NCBI RefSeq assembly: GCF_025149465.1
Contig: NZ_CP102275.1
Location: forward strand, 2,243,596 to 2,307,595
DNA from: Thomasclavelia spiroformis DSM 1552
GTDB taxonomy: Bacteria > Bacillota_I > Bacilli_A > Erysipelotrichales > Coprobacillaceae
Length of the DNA stretch: 64,000 bases
Direction: 5' to 3'
Shown here: positions 47,994 to 57,083 of the stretch, piece after piece
Layout: every line of letters starts with the position of its first letter
Numbering within the stretch: position 1 is the first letter of the stretch
Position numbers and translations under genes: made by a program
The notes under the pieces: generated by a model
The model's database searches: none
What the model saw: the letters and a program-made list of their open reading frames with translations, nothing else
What the model was told of the DNA's origin: nothing

Positions 47994-50900
47994 TTAATCT
48001 TCTTTTTTTCTAAGAACTTTAGCTCCTGCAATACTTAATAGTGCTAATCCTGCTGATGTTCCTAACATATTAACATCATCACCTGTTTTTACACTTGCAG
48101 TTGTATCACCATTATTTACTGGTGTACTTACTGTGTTATCAGTTGTTACTATTTGTAATCCGGCAATTGCTTTTTCTAATGTAACTTTTGCATTGTCTAC
48201 TTCTTCTTGTGTTGCATTTGGATTTTCATATACTGCTTTTGCTTCATTTAATGCTTTTGTTAATCCATCAAATGTTGCTTTTGTATAATTTACTCCGTTT
48301 AATCCATTTGCTTGATTGATTAAGTCTTCTAATAAGCTCTTATCTGGAATTAATCTTAAGTTCAAGAATGCTGTTACTAATTCACTGTATGCTGTATTTA
48401 CTTCTTCTTGCATTGCATTTTCATCATCATATACTGCTATAGCTTCATTTAATTCTGTTTCAAATGCTGTCCATGTAGCTTCTGTATATTTAGCAGCTTC
48501 TAATCCTGTAACTTTATCGATAAATGCTTTTAATGCTGTTTTATCTCCTTTTACAAAGTCTAACATATGCATTGCACTTGCAAGTCTGTCAAATGCATTA
48601 TTTACTTCAACTTGTGAAGCACTAGCATCATTGTATACTGCATTAGCTTCATCTCTTGCTACTTTGAACTCATCAGCTACTGCTGGAATTAATTTAGCTA
48701 AATCTTCATCAGTAATTGCATTTGCTAAGTCTACTGCAATCTTTAATGCTGTTTTGTCAGTTTCTACCGCAGTTCTTTGAGTTGCAACAATTTCATAAAT
48801 TATTGGTAATGGTTTAGTACTATCAAACTCCAATTTAACTTCAGTAATTCTTCCATCTACTGGTAATGTAACAACTTGATTATCTAATATACCAACTTCT
48901 CTCCATGTACCATTAATATCTTTCACGCTAACTTTAGCTTCACTTATATTATTTGGATCTTGAACAACGATTAAATCAGCTACGTTGTTAATACGTGACA
49001 TTTGATAAGTTAAATAATCTCCATCTTCGATACCTGTTGGAGCAAAAGCAGTTGTTATATCTTGGTCACAAACTTTAGCATGAAGACCATCTGTATTAGA
49101 ATCAGTAAGTTTAACTACATGATTCCCCATATCACCTACAGTTTGATTATATTCTACTTCAAATAATTGCACCCATACATCTTGTGATCCAGTTACAACA
49201 TATCTTACATATCTTGCTTCTTTACCATTAGCATTTAAACTTGATACTTTATTAGCACCAACATTTTCATATTCTAGTGCTCCTACATCTCTCCATTCAT
49301 TACCATCAACAGAAATTTGTACTTTACCATTTTTAATATAATCACCACTAGCAAAATAGGCAGTTATATCATATAAAGGCATTGCTGCACCAAAATCAAT
49401 TTGAATGTATTGTCCTACACTTGGATTAGCATTATTCCAAAATTTAGTTTCTCTATTACTATCAATAATATTAGAAATATTATATGTTTGATAAGTTCCC
49501 ATATTTGTACTTGCTGAAGCTTCAGTAGCATAAATAGGATTAATTTGAAGTGCATCAATAGTAACATCAATTGGCGCATTAGTATTATTTACTAATCTTA
49601 CATAAGTTGTAGAAACTTTTGTACTCATAGAAATACCATTATCTTTACTAACTTCCGCTTTTTGCCAATCTAATCCATTAATTGAATATTCTAAATCTAA
49701 ATCAGCTAAATTTGCACCTGTAACACTAATTTGTGATACATTGCGTGCTTGAGGTAAAATTACCCCTAAATATTCCCCATTATTTAATGTTGCGTTAACA
49801 CCTTCAAGAATGAAATTACCATCAGTAACTGTTACTTCTTTACTTTCTAATCCATCAACATTAGTAATCATTTCAGCTACAGTTTGAGGGAATAATAATT
49901 CTCCTATTTTTTCATTAGCCGTATCAATTACAGTTCTAACAATCGGTTTTAAACTATGTGTACCTACTTCAACAACAACATTACGTTCACCTGCATCTTC
50001 TAAACGATTTACAGTATAATTACTCATTGCATCATAAGATTCTTGAGCAACACTAACGCGAGCTAAAGCTAAAGCACTATCTCCATCTTCAATTGCAATA
50101 AGTGCTTGCATTGAATTAATTCCTGCTATTGCTAATTCTCTATAAGCCCCAACAAATGGATTAATTTCTGTCTGTAACGCTTCATTTCCTACATCTTTTA
50201 ATTTATCACAATCAGCCAAAATAACTTCAAATTCCTCAAGCAATACTTGTGCTGCTTCTTTAATATTAGTTCCACTACTTAACGCAACTTTTAAAGCATT
50301 AACTTTTTCATCAAGATATGCTGATTCATCCATTTGAATACCATCATTTAAATAACTAATATTTGAAGCAAAACGTTCAAATTCTTCCGCAATTTCAGGA
50401 ACTAATTCTTTTATTGAACGATGCCAACTTTCCATATAATCATATGCATCAGTATTCCATGTATAATCTGCAATACTAAATAAAGAAACTTTTGAAGCTT
50501 CAGCTTGATTCATTGGATTTGAGAAAAATGAATTAACATTATTTAGATCAGTACTTAAACTATTCATAGGTCCCATTAATAATTTACCATCACAATAATC
50601 ATTTACTGGATAGTTCCACCAAACCGCAAAGTCTTTATCAGAACCTATTTGTTGTTTTGGCCATTCATAAATATCTCTAGAAATATTTGACATTGTTCCA
50701 GAACCAGTCCACATTACTTCAACATCATCATGTAACGTTTCAACAAATGGTTTTAGATATCCTGTCATACTTGGACCCCAAGCAGCACAATATCTAGTTC
50801 CTACTGTAATCAACGGTTTTACATCACCTTTTACTTTTACAAATTCATCATCGATACGATTAATGAAATTAGCTTGAGCTGTTCCATTTTGATTATTAGA

Positions 50901-51815
50901 AATATCATCAAATAATACTCCAAATTGACGAACACCCAGTTCATATAGTTGCTCTAATTTATTTAATGCCGCTTGGAAATCTTCTTCACTATATAAATTA
51001 ATATGATCTCCTGGGTGAATTGTCCAACAGAAATTAAAGTTACTATTCTTTCCAGCTTCCGCTAATTCAGCAATTTGAGCAGCTTCTTTTTCTGGATACA
51101 ATTCTCTCCATTGAGCTCTATGATAAGGATCATCTTTTGGCGCATAAATATATGTATTCATCTTATATTTACCAGTATCACTCATTAAGCTCATTCTTTC
51201 TTCATGAGTCCATGGAATACCATAAAAACCTTCAATAAATCCACGGAATTCAATTTCAGGATAATCACTTACTACAATTTCTGCAAATTTATTATCAATA
51301 CTTTGATCTAAAATTTGTCCAAGAGTGATAACTCCATAATATGCCCCATCAACATCTGCACCAACAATAGTAATTTCACCTTTACTATTTTCATCATCAC
51401 TAGCAGTTAAAATATAACCTTCTTTTTGACTTAAGGCACTATCTTCACTAGCACACTCATCACAATGATCTTTAGATGAAGAAACTAAAATATTAGCTTT
51501 GTTTTCATCAATTTCTTGTCCAATAACATAAGAAATCCCATTATCTTTCAAGATTTTTTCTAATGCTGGTAAGGTTGCAGTTTCTTGTTCCCCATGTACT
51601 ACAACATTAACTTCACCTTCTAAACTCATCCCCACATCTGACAAGTAAGAAACGCTTTGTGGTTTTGGATAAATATCTGCTGTCACATTTTCAGTAGCAT
51701 TACTTACATTAGAAAGTGCTAAAATTTGACTTGGATTGGTTGCAATTAATGAAAAAACAAATGTTGCAGCCAAACCACTTTTCAATACTTTACTTGTTTT
51801 TCTTTTTACTTTCAT
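47994..51815 (-). CDS. Wall-anchored GH84 beta-N-acetylhexosaminidase with CBM32 and FIVAR modules
   Basis: 1273 residues from the chosen start. Order: signal peptide; GH20b-like N-domain; GH84 catalytic barrel with FRGFIEGFYGIPWTHEERM and the catalytic Asp pair in FGVLFDDI near residue 303; helical domain; F5/8 type C (CBM32) modules; three FIVAR repeats (for example KATFDGLTKALNEAKAVYEN); sorting signal VKTGD, hydrophobic segment and RKKED. GH84 enzymes such as NagJ release terminal beta-GlcNAc (or GalNAc) from mucins and glycoproteins. The start at 51815 is preferred for GGAGAT before the ATG; an ATG four codons upstream is nearly overlapped by GAGGA. Control appears to be by antitermination. 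Confidence 0.93.
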   Translation of the reverse strand: MKVKRKTSKVLKSGLAATFVFSLIATNPSQILALSNVSNATENVTADIYPKPQSVSYLSDVGMSLEGEVNVVVHGEQETATLPALEKILKDNGISYVIGQEIDENKANILVSSSKDHCDECASEDSALSQKEGYILTASDDENSKGEITIVGADVDGAYYGVITLGQILDQSIDNKFAEIVVSDYPEIEFRGFIEGFYGIPWTHEERMSLMSDTGKYKMNTYIYAPKDDPYHRAQWRELYPEKEAAQIAELAEAGKNSNFNFCWTIHPGDHINLYSEEDFQAALNKLEQLYELGVRQFGVLFDDISNNQNGTAQANFINRIDDEFVKVKGDVKPLITVGTRYCAAWGPSMTGYLKPFVETLHDDVEVMWTGSGTMSNISRDIYEWPKQQIGSDKDFAVWWNYPVNDYCDGKLLMGPMNSLSTDLNNVNSFFSNPMNQAEASKVSLFSIADYTWNTDAYDYMESWHRSIKELVPEIAEEFERFASNISYLNDGIQMDESAYLDEKVNALKVALSSGTNIKEAAQVLLEEFEVILADCDKLKDVGNEALQTEINPFVGAYRELAIAGINSMQALIAIEDGDSALALARVSVAQESYDAMSNYTVNRLEDAGERNVVVEVGTHSLKPIVRTVIDTANEKIGELLFPQTVAEMITNVDGLESKEVTVTDGNFILEGVNATLNNGEYLGVILPQARNVSQISVTGANLADLDLEYSINGLDWQKAEVSKDNGISMSTKVSTTYVRLVNNTNAPIDVTIDALQINPIYATEASASTNMGTYQTYNISNIIDSNRETKFWNNANPSVGQYIQIDFGAAMPLYDITAYFASGDYIKNGKVQISVDGNEWRDVGALEYENVGANKVSSLNANGKEARYVRYVVTGSQDVWVQLFEVEYNQTVGDMGNHVVKLTDSNTDGLHAKVCDQDITTAFAPTGIEDGDYLTYQMSRINNVADLIVVQDPNNISEAKVSVKDINGTWREVGILDNQVVTLPVDGRITEVKLEFDSTKPLPIIYEIVATQRTAVETDKTALKIAVDLANAITDEDLAKLIPAVADEFKVARDEANAVYNDASASQVEVNNAFDRLASAMHMLDFVKGDKTALKAFIDKVTGLEAAKYTEATWTAFETELNEAIAVYDDENAMQEEVNTAYSELVTAFLNLRLIPDKSLLEDLINQANGLNGVNYTKATFDGLTKALNEAKAVYENPNATQEEVDNAKVTLEKAIAGLQIVTTDNTVSTPVNNGDTTASVKTGDDVNMLGTSAGLALLSIAGAKVLRKKED

Positions 51816-51895
51816 TTTTATCTCCATTCCTCACATCTTTTATAGTTGTATTTTATTATCTATTTCCCTATTTCTATAACTGTATATGAAAAACT

Positions 51896-51934
51896 TTATA
51901 TATCAAAACATATATTTACTTTCAATATACTCAT
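51896..51934 (-). CDS. Possible 12-codon leader ORF before GH84
   Basis: GAAAGGAG is followed 5 bases later by ATG and twelve codons (MSILKVNICFDI) ending in TAA. The ribosome site is strong, but the peptide is tiny and resembles no family. It lies in the leader between the RAT/terminator and the GH84 gene. Confidence 0.25.
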   Translation of the reverse strand: MSILKVNICFDI

Positions 51935-51972
51935 CACTTCTCCTTTCTTTAAATATTTTAGATTGTTAAAAC

Positions 51973-52024
51973 AAAAAAGACCACAGTAAAATATACTTAA
52001 ACATAGTATAATTCTTGCGGTCTT
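51973..52024 (-). terminator. Leader terminator before GH84, overlapped by the antiterminator target
   Basis: On the minus strand AAGACCGCA pairs with TGTGGTCTT across a long arm that also contains TATACT / AGTATA, and is followed by a T-run. Its 5' arm shares AAGACC with the RAT element. Confidence 0.75.
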
Positions 52025-52045
52025 GCCTATTTAAAGTAACAATCC
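52019..52045 (-). promoter_or_regulatory. RAT: target of a BglG/LicT-family antiterminator
   Basis: On the minus strand GGATTGTTACT and AGGCAAGACC flank a 6-base loop, matching the ribonucleic antiterminator consensus GGATTGTTACTGC...GCAGGCAAAACC of LicT/SacY systems. The 3' end overlaps the terminator stem, as required. PRD regulators of this type are set by PTS phosphorylation. No such regulator gene lies in the window. Confidence 0.75.
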
Positions 52046-52064
52046 TATTATCTTCCTATTCAAT

Positions 52065-52093
52065 ATTCTATCACTTTAATTATATAACATCAA
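52065..52093 (-). promoter_or_regulatory. Promoter of the GH84 leader
   Basis: On the minus strand TTGATG (52093-52088) and TAGAAT (52070-52065) are 17 bases apart, with the RAT starting about 14 bases after the expected transcription start. Confidence 0.55.
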
Positions 52094-52110
52094 CTATATT
52101 TTAAAATTAA

Positions 52111-52140
52111 AACAATGTCACATAAATATGAGACATTGTT
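52111..52140 (-). terminator. Terminator of nusG
   Basis: AACAATGTC / GACATTGTT with a 12-base loop, a few bases after the nusG stop. Confidence 0.65.
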
Positions 52141-52143
52141 ATT

Positions 52144-52701
52144 TTAGATATCAACTTTTTTCAATTGTGTTAATTCAATATCAACTTGTGTTAAATTCCC
52201 TAAAAAATCAACTAATACTTTTGCAATTTCTTTTTCAGTATCAATACTCTCTACTTTACCTCTTTTACCAACAAAAGGTCCATCAATAACATCGACCTCA
52301 TCGCCTTCTTGAAAGTCCACTTCAACTTTAGTACTACTTAACCCCATCTTTTCTAAGATTGGATCTAACTCACTTTTTTGAAGAGGGAACGGTTTTGCTC
52401 CACCACCAGAAGATCCAATGAATCCAGTAACTCCAGATGTATTACGAACTACATACCACGCTTCATCAGTCATAATCATCTCTACTAAAACATAACCCGG
52501 AAACATATTTTTAGTTTTAGTGATTTTTTTACCATCTTTAATTTCAGTCTCTACATGTTCAGGAATAACAATTTGAAATAAAACATCCTGTAATCCCATT
52601 GATTCAATACGCTTTTCCAAGTTTTCTTTGACTTTATTTTCATGACCTGAATATGTATTAACTACATACCATTGTCTTCCTTCATCATTCATTCCAGTCA
52701 T
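52144..52701 (-). CDS. nusG: Transcription elongation factor NusG
   Basis: 185 residues: NGN domain (WYVVNTYSGHENKVKENLEKR, KMFPGYVLVEM-type FPGYVLVEMIMTDEAWYVVRNT) and KOW domain (EGDEVDVIDGPFVGKRGKVESID). It binds RNA polymerase and modulates pausing and termination. Preceded by secE and rpmG as in most bacteria. The first ATG with GGGGAT is used; an internal ATG three codons later is possible. Confidence 0.95.
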   Translation of the reverse strand: MTGMNDEGRQWYVVNTYSGHENKVKENLEKRIESMGLQDVLFQIVIPEHVETEIKDGKKITKTKNMFPGYVLVEMIMTDEAWYVVRNTSGVTGFIGSSGGGAKPFPLQKSELDPILEKMGLSSTKVEVDFQEGDEVDVIDGPFVGKRGKVESIDTEKEIAKVLVDFLGNLTQVDIELTQLKKVDI

Positions 52702-52702
52702 A

Positions 52703-52891
52703 TTAATTTATCCCCAACGCTTTAAAAATAAGAGCAATTACTGCATCACCTGCAAAAAAGTATAATCCCAAAACAAAACAAAACAATAATACAATCGCAG
52801 AGTTTTGTGCTAATTGTTTTTTACTCAACCAACTAATTCTTTTAATTTCACTTCTAATTCCTTTTAAACTAAACCAATCTCTAAATTTCAC
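52703..52891 (-). CDS. secE: Preprotein translocase subunit SecE
   Basis: 62 residues: amphipathic first part GIRSEIKRISWLSKKQL, then one membrane helix (SAIVLLFCFVLGLYFFAGDAVI). This is the short SecE form of Gram-positive bacteria. The start is the GTG at 52891, seven bases after AGGAGG; the longer open frame upstream merely runs through the end of rpmG in another reading. One base separates it from nusG. Confidence 0.92.
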   Translation of the reverse strand: MKFRDWFSLKGIRSEIKRISWLSKKQLAQNSAIVLLFCFVLGLYFFAGDAVIALIFKALGIN

Positions 52892-52902
52892 ATCAATACC
52901 TC

Positions 52903-53052
52903 CTACTTCGTTTCTTTGTGCAAAGTATGTTTTCCGCATTTTTTACAATATTTTTTTAATTCAAGCCTTTCAACATTCACTCGTTTATTTTTGGTAATTG
53001 TATAATTCCTAGATAAACATTCACTACATACTAAAATTACTTTTTGTTTCAT
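52903..53052 (-). CDS. rpmG: Ribosomal protein bL33
   Basis: 49 residues: [40 protein letters not shown] and KHTLHKETK. Two CxxC pairs make the zinc ribbon (the C+ form). It was found from the minus strand between sigH and secE, its usual place. Confidence 0.95.
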   Translation of the reverse strand: MKQKVILVCSECLSRNYTITKNKRVNVERLELKKYCKKCGKHTLHKETK

Positions 53053-53100
53053 ATAATCAGCTCATTTCTATGCTATTATAATTTATCATAAATACATCAA

Positions 53101-53718
53101 CTAGTCAAACAATTTTAGTTTTGACATCTTCTTTCGAATACGATAATTAGCATTATATATTTTTTTAATATCAATTTTCAACATTTTTGCAATTTCGATA
53201 TTTTTATAACCTAGGGTTCGCTCTTTAGCTATAAATTGTTCTAGAACCGAAAAATTTTCTATCATAAATTCTTCTAATAATTCTTTTTGTTCCTTACTTT
53301 CAATACATACATCAGGTTGATACTGACATTTACTGTCCCGCACAACTTCAATATTAGCAATATTATTATTATCTCCACAATAACCATCTAATGAAAAATA
53401 TGTATTTTTTATTTTCCTTAAACCTTTTTTCTTTTCATTTACAATAATCGTACTAATTGCTCGATGCATGATTAATGACATATAGCTTTTCACTAAGCCA
53501 CCCTTATCAGGACGATATCCATCTAAATTTCTAAAAACCAAAATCACTATTTCTTGAATACAATCTTCACGTTCATTATAAAAAATCCCGCTATAAAAAT
53601 AATACATCGGCAACATCAATTCAGCTTTCCAATAACAATACTTAATTAATAAGGCTTTGGCAATTGGATTGTTCTGTCGATACAAATAATACAATTCCTC
53701 CACATTGTAACCGTCCAC
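53101..53718 (-). CDS. sigH: Sigma-70 family sigma factor, SigH-like by position
   Basis: 205 residues. Region 2 is present with YNEREDCIQEIVILVFRNLDGYRPDKGG; region 4 HTH is KNIEIAKMLKIDIKKIYNANYRIRKKM. The sequence is diverged from Bacillus SigH, but its place between rlmB and rpmG is that of sigH in Firmicutes. In spore-formers SigH opens the sporulation programme. GTG start with GAAAGGAGG before it. An ECF-like or competence sigma factor would be the alternative. Confidence 0.78.
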   Translation of the reverse strand: MDGYNVEELYYLYRQNNPIAKALLIKYCYWKAELMLPMYYFYSGIFYNEREDCIQEIVILVFRNLDGYRPDKGGLVKSYMSLIMHRAISTIIVNEKKKGLRKIKNTYFSLDGYCGDNNNIANIEVVRDSKCQYQPDVCIESKEQKELLEEFMIENFSVLEQFIAKERTLGYKNIEIAKMLKIDIKKIYNANYRIRKKMSKLKLFD

Positions 53719-53736
53719 GGTTACCTCCTTTCTGCT

Positions 53737-54462
53737 TTATAAAGGATTACGAGAATTGTACACTTGATATAAAATAACGGCTGTAGCAACAGATGCATTT
53801 AATGAAGTAACATGACCCATCATAGGTAAAACAACATTAAAATCACATGTTTTTTTAACAAGCCTTGAAATTCCAAAACCTTCAGAACCAATCACAATTA
53901 CAAGGGGCATATTATAATCAATTTGACGATAATCTTGCGCATTATCAAGATCGCAGCCAACTACCCAAAAAGAATGCTTCTTTAAATCCTCCAGTGTTCT
54001 TGTAAGATTTGTAACTTGAGCAACTTTAACATGATCAATGGCTCCGGTTGAAACTTTTGCTACAGTTCCATTTAATCCCACACTACGATTTTTACCAATA
54101 ATTACACCATCAACTCCAATTGCATCACACGTTCTTAGTATAGCGCCTAAATTATGAGGATCTTCTAAACCATCAAGCATTAATAATAATGGCATTTTTC
54201 CACTTGGAATACTAGCAAGTATTTCATCAACACTATAATATCGATACTCCTCAACCTCTGCCATAACTCCCTGATGCCTAACATTCCCTAACTTCTTGAT
54301 AAATTCAGACTTATCGATTATTTTAATACGAATTTTCTTTTTTTTACATAGTTCTATTATCCTATTGTCTTTTATACTGTCTTGGATATATACAGTATAT
54401 ATGCTCTTTTCTCCTTTTAAAGCTTCTAATATTGTGTTTTTACCATATATATATTGTTTCAT
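53737..54462 (-). CDS. rlmB: 23S rRNA 2'-O-ribose methyltransferase RlmB (SpoU family)
   Basis: 241 residues: N-terminal substrate-binding domain (YGKNTILEALKGEKSIYTVYI) and the knotted SPOUT domain with GLEDPHNLGAILRTCDAIGVDGV, VIGSEGFGISRLVKKTCD and PMMGHVTSLNASVATAVILYQ. It methylates a guanosine in 23S rRNA. The ATG at 54462 (MKQYIYGKN) after AGGTGG is used rather than the GTG three codons earlier. Confidence 0.92.
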   Translation of the reverse strand: MKQYIYGKNTILEALKGEKSIYTVYIQDSIKDNRIIELCKKKKIRIKIIDKSEFIKKLGNVRHQGVMAEVEEYRYYSVDEILASIPSGKMPLLLMLDGLEDPHNLGAILRTCDAIGVDGVIIGKNRSVGLNGTVAKVSTGAIDHVKVAQVTNLTRTLEDLKKHSFWVVGCDLDNAQDYRQIDYNMPLVIVIGSEGFGISRLVKKTCDFNVVLPMMGHVTSLNASVATAVILYQVYNSRNPL

Positions 54463-54499
54463 ATTTTCCACCTATTTTCGTCTCAAATTTATCTCATGT

Positions 54500-54877
54500 T
54501 TATTTGTCACTTACATATTTCTTATATCTATCAAAAATAATTTTTAAACGTTCATAATCCTTTTGCAAATACAAAGTTCCAATAATAGCTTCAAATCCAG
54601 TAGAATGCATATGCTCAAGACTTTCATTTTTTCCTCCCTTAGTATTACGACCGCGTTTATAAATCCCTACTTCTGTTTCTGTAAAAAAACCTTCTGATAT
54701 CATATCGTGCATAAACCTTGCATGAAAACTTGCTGAAACGTATTTAATTGCTTCTTTTTGAAAATCATTGGGCTTAACTAATTCACTTTCTTTAACCAAA
54801 TAATCTCTAACCATCACTTCAAGAACACTATCACCTAAATACGCTAGTACCCCAGCATTAATTAGTTCTGGTCGCAT
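54500..54877 (-). CDS. mrnC: Mini-ribonuclease III
   Basis: 125 residues with a single RNase III catalytic domain and no dsRNA-binding domain: AGVLAYLGDSVLEVMVRDYL carries the Asp of the active site and LEHMHSTGFEAIIGTLYLQ the closing Glu. It trims 23S rRNA precursors. It overlaps cysS by one base, a conserved arrangement. Confidence 0.95.
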   Translation of the reverse strand: MRPELINAGVLAYLGDSVLEVMVRDYLVKESELVKPNDFQKEAIKYVSASFHARFMHDMISEGFFTETEVGIYKRGRNTKGGKNESLEHMHSTGFEAIIGTLYLQKDYERLKIIFDRYKKYVSDK

Positions 54878-56214
54878 TAAATTATCCCCTTACTAATTAA
54901 TTCACTACGTAATTTATCAGCAACATCAAAGTTTTTAACCTCTTTTGCTTCAAGCCATTTTTTATATAACTCTAATTCATCTAAACTAAGTTGATGTGGT
55001 TGATAAACAAATCCAATTACCGTAACCATTTTCATCAATGTATTATAATTCATTAAAATTGACTCATCATCCTTTTCTTTAACACGCATCAATTGATTCA
55101 AAACTTTAACCTGATTTAAAATTTGAGTTAATGCTAGTGAAGTATTTAAATCATCTTCTAATGCATCAACCATAACATCGACAGTTTCTTTGCAATATTC
55201 ATTTCCATCCAATCCATTAACTTGTAAATACAAAGACACAGTTTTAACAACATTATCAACCTTAGCTACTTCTTTTTTCACATTATTTAAAACCGCATCT
55301 GTTAAATTCAAAGGATTACGATAATGACTAGACAACATAAACCATTTATAAACATTGCATCCTAAATCATTTATCATATCTTTAGCCCAAATAACATTAC
55401 CTAATGACTTAGACATTTTTTGGTTATCAATATTGATCATTTGATTATGCATCCAAGTATGTGCAATTGGATGATGATGACAAGCCATAGATTGCGCAAT
55501 TTCATTTTCATGATGTGGAAATTTTAAATCTTGTCCCCCTCCATGAATATCAATTTTACCATCTTGAAATATATCATTAATCATTACAACACACTCTGTG
55601 TGCCAACCCGGTCTTCCTTTTGACCAAGGGCTATCAAAACGAATTCCTTCATCTGTTTTTTTCCATAATGCAAAATCTGTTGATTCCTCTTTTTTATTAT
55701 TTTCATCAACACGTTCACTTGCTCCAGCAACTAGATCTTCAATCTTAATTCCTGAAAGCTGTCCGTATTCTTCTATTTTCGAAACCCTAAAATAAACATC
55801 CCCATCTACTTCATATGCATATCCAGTTTTTACCAAATCATCAATAAAGCTAATAATAGCCTCCATCGTATTAGTTACTCTAGGTGCATAAGTTGGAAAT
55901 AGTAAATTTAAATCACGTCGAACATCTTCATAAGCTTTAATATATTTGTCAGTAAGTTCTTTTTCACTAATTCCTTCTTGTTTTGCCGCTTTAATAATCT
56001 TATCATCAACATCTGTAAAATTAGAAACAAATATTACTTTATATCCTAAATATTCAAATGTTCTTCTTAAAACATCAAAAACTATCATTGGTCGAGTATT
56101 ACCTATGTGTACATAATTATATACAGTTGGACCACAAACATAAATACTTACTTCTCCATCACGAAGCGGTTTAAATTCTTCTTTTTTGTTTGTAAGAGTA
56201 TTAAATAATCTCAT
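54877..56214 (-). CDS. cysS: Cysteinyl-tRNA synthetase
   Basis: 445 residues: YVCGPTVYNYVHIGNTRPM has the zinc Cys and HIGH motif, HGGGQDLKFPHHENEIAQS more zinc ligands, and MSKSLGNVIW the KMSKS motif. Charges tRNA-Cys. The ATG at 56214 with AAAGGAGGAAATT is used; an upstream in-frame ATG lies inside the T-box terminator and is rejected. Controlled by the T-box upstream. Confidence 0.96.
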   Translation of the reverse strand: MRLFNTLTNKKEEFKPLRDGEVSIYVCGPTVYNYVHIGNTRPMIVFDVLRRTFEYLGYKVIFVSNFTDVDDKIIKAAKQEGISEKELTDKYIKAYEDVRRDLNLLFPTYAPRVTNTMEAIISFIDDLVKTGYAYEVDGDVYFRVSKIEEYGQLSGIKIEDLVAGASERVDENNKKEESTDFALWKKTDEGIRFDSPWSKGRPGWHTECVVMINDIFQDGKIDIHGGGQDLKFPHHENEIAQSMACHHHPIAHTWMHNQMINIDNQKMSKSLGNVIWAKDMINDLGCNVYKWFMLSSHYRNPLNLTDAVLNNVKKEVAKVDNVVKTVSLYLQVNGLDGNEYCKETVDVMVDALEDDLNTSLALTQILNQVKVLNQLMRVKEKDDESILMNYNTLMKMVTVIGFVYQPHQLSLDELELYKKWLEAKEVKNFDVADKLRSELISKGII

Positions 56215-56221
56215 AATTTCC

Positions 56222-56430
56222 TCCTTTATCAAAATACGTCTCAACAAATAAAAAAGCATATTATCATCAGGACACAATGTGCTATTCCACCCGATAATAG
56301 ATGCTTTAAAATTACTATTAACGCTAGTTTACGTTCTTTCTTTTCAAAAGACTCAGACAAGGGCATTTCAACTATCTCCATTTAGCCATTTCCACCATCA
56401 AGCTATCTCTATAAACTTATAATAATTTAC
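56222..56430 (-). promoter_or_regulatory. T-box riboswitch for cysS
   Basis: On the minus strand the leader carries a T-box-like core CGGGTGGAATAGCA (about 56293-56280) and then a strong terminator (GCATCTATTATCGG / CCTGATGATAATATGC with T6, 56304-56249). Stem I-like GATGGTGGAAATGG lies upstream. The bulge UGGA would pair with UCCA at the 3' end of tRNA-Cys, whose discriminator base is U. A TGC Cys codon at 56365-56363 could be the specifier. The usual ACCGCG is changed to ATAGCA. Confidence 0.8.
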
Positions 56431-56491
56431 TCAACTTATCTATAATTTATATATATTACATATCTTAACAAAATATAATTTAAAATACAAC

Positions 56492-57007
56492 TTATTTACC
56501 TGTCGACTTTGAAAAACTTTCTAAATATACTTTCATATCTTTTTTATTAGCATCAAAATCTTCTTTTGCTGCACGATAACCATAAATATAAGTATTATTA
56601 TTACTAAAGTAGACAATTTCCATTGTTTTAATTCCTGTATCTTTATAAGTAAACACATACTCGTAAACACTTAACCCACTATCAAGAACTGGTTTCAATA
56701 CTTCTATTGATGTTGCTCCACTTTCCTCTAGTTCACCAGTATATAACTCATTTTTGTCCTCTACAACATTATCACTATCATCTTTAATAACCTTAAAATA
56801 CAGTGTGTCATTATCCTTAGAAAATTCCACAGTGCTTGCATCCTTAACATTAATTACAAAATCATTAGGATAATGAAAACTAACACCTTGATCTGTACGA
56901 TATTCCTTCCCGGTTTTTTCAAGATTGACCTTTTCACTACGTGCTCCACAAGCAACAACAAGACTTAAACATAAAGTTGTAATAACTATTCCAATTATTT
57001 TTTTCAT
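56492..57007 (-). CDS. Uncharacterised lipoprotein
   Basis: 171 residues: signal peptide with lipobox LVVAC (Cys 20), then a compact domain beginning GKEYRTDQGVSFHYPNDFVI, with alternating strands and YEYVFTYKDTGIKTMEIVYF. The motif of a peptide starting with FHYP and ending in a helix recalls PsbP/MOG1-like or DUF4367-type stress lipoproteins, but I cannot name the family. Outer face of the membrane. Single gene. Confidence 0.7.
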   Translation of the reverse strand: MKKIIGIVITTLCLSLVVACGARSEKVNLEKTGKEYRTDQGVSFHYPNDFVINVKDASTVEFSKDNDTLYFKVIKDDSDNVVEDKNELYTGELEESGATSIEVLKPVLDSGLSVYEYVFTYKDTGIKTMEIVYFSNNNTYIYGYRAAKEDFDANKKDMKVYLESFSKSTGK

Positions 57008-57083
57008 TATAACAACTCCTCTACTTATCTAATTGTACACAACCCTAGCAATTATTACAACCATAATTATTAGACATTTTTTA

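Noticed and set aside
48316-48780. Plus-strand frame of 154 codons under the FIVAR repeats of the GH84 gene
   Set aside because: Repeats with regular codon use produce long antisense frames; the protein is Ser/Ala/Asn-rich without a family.
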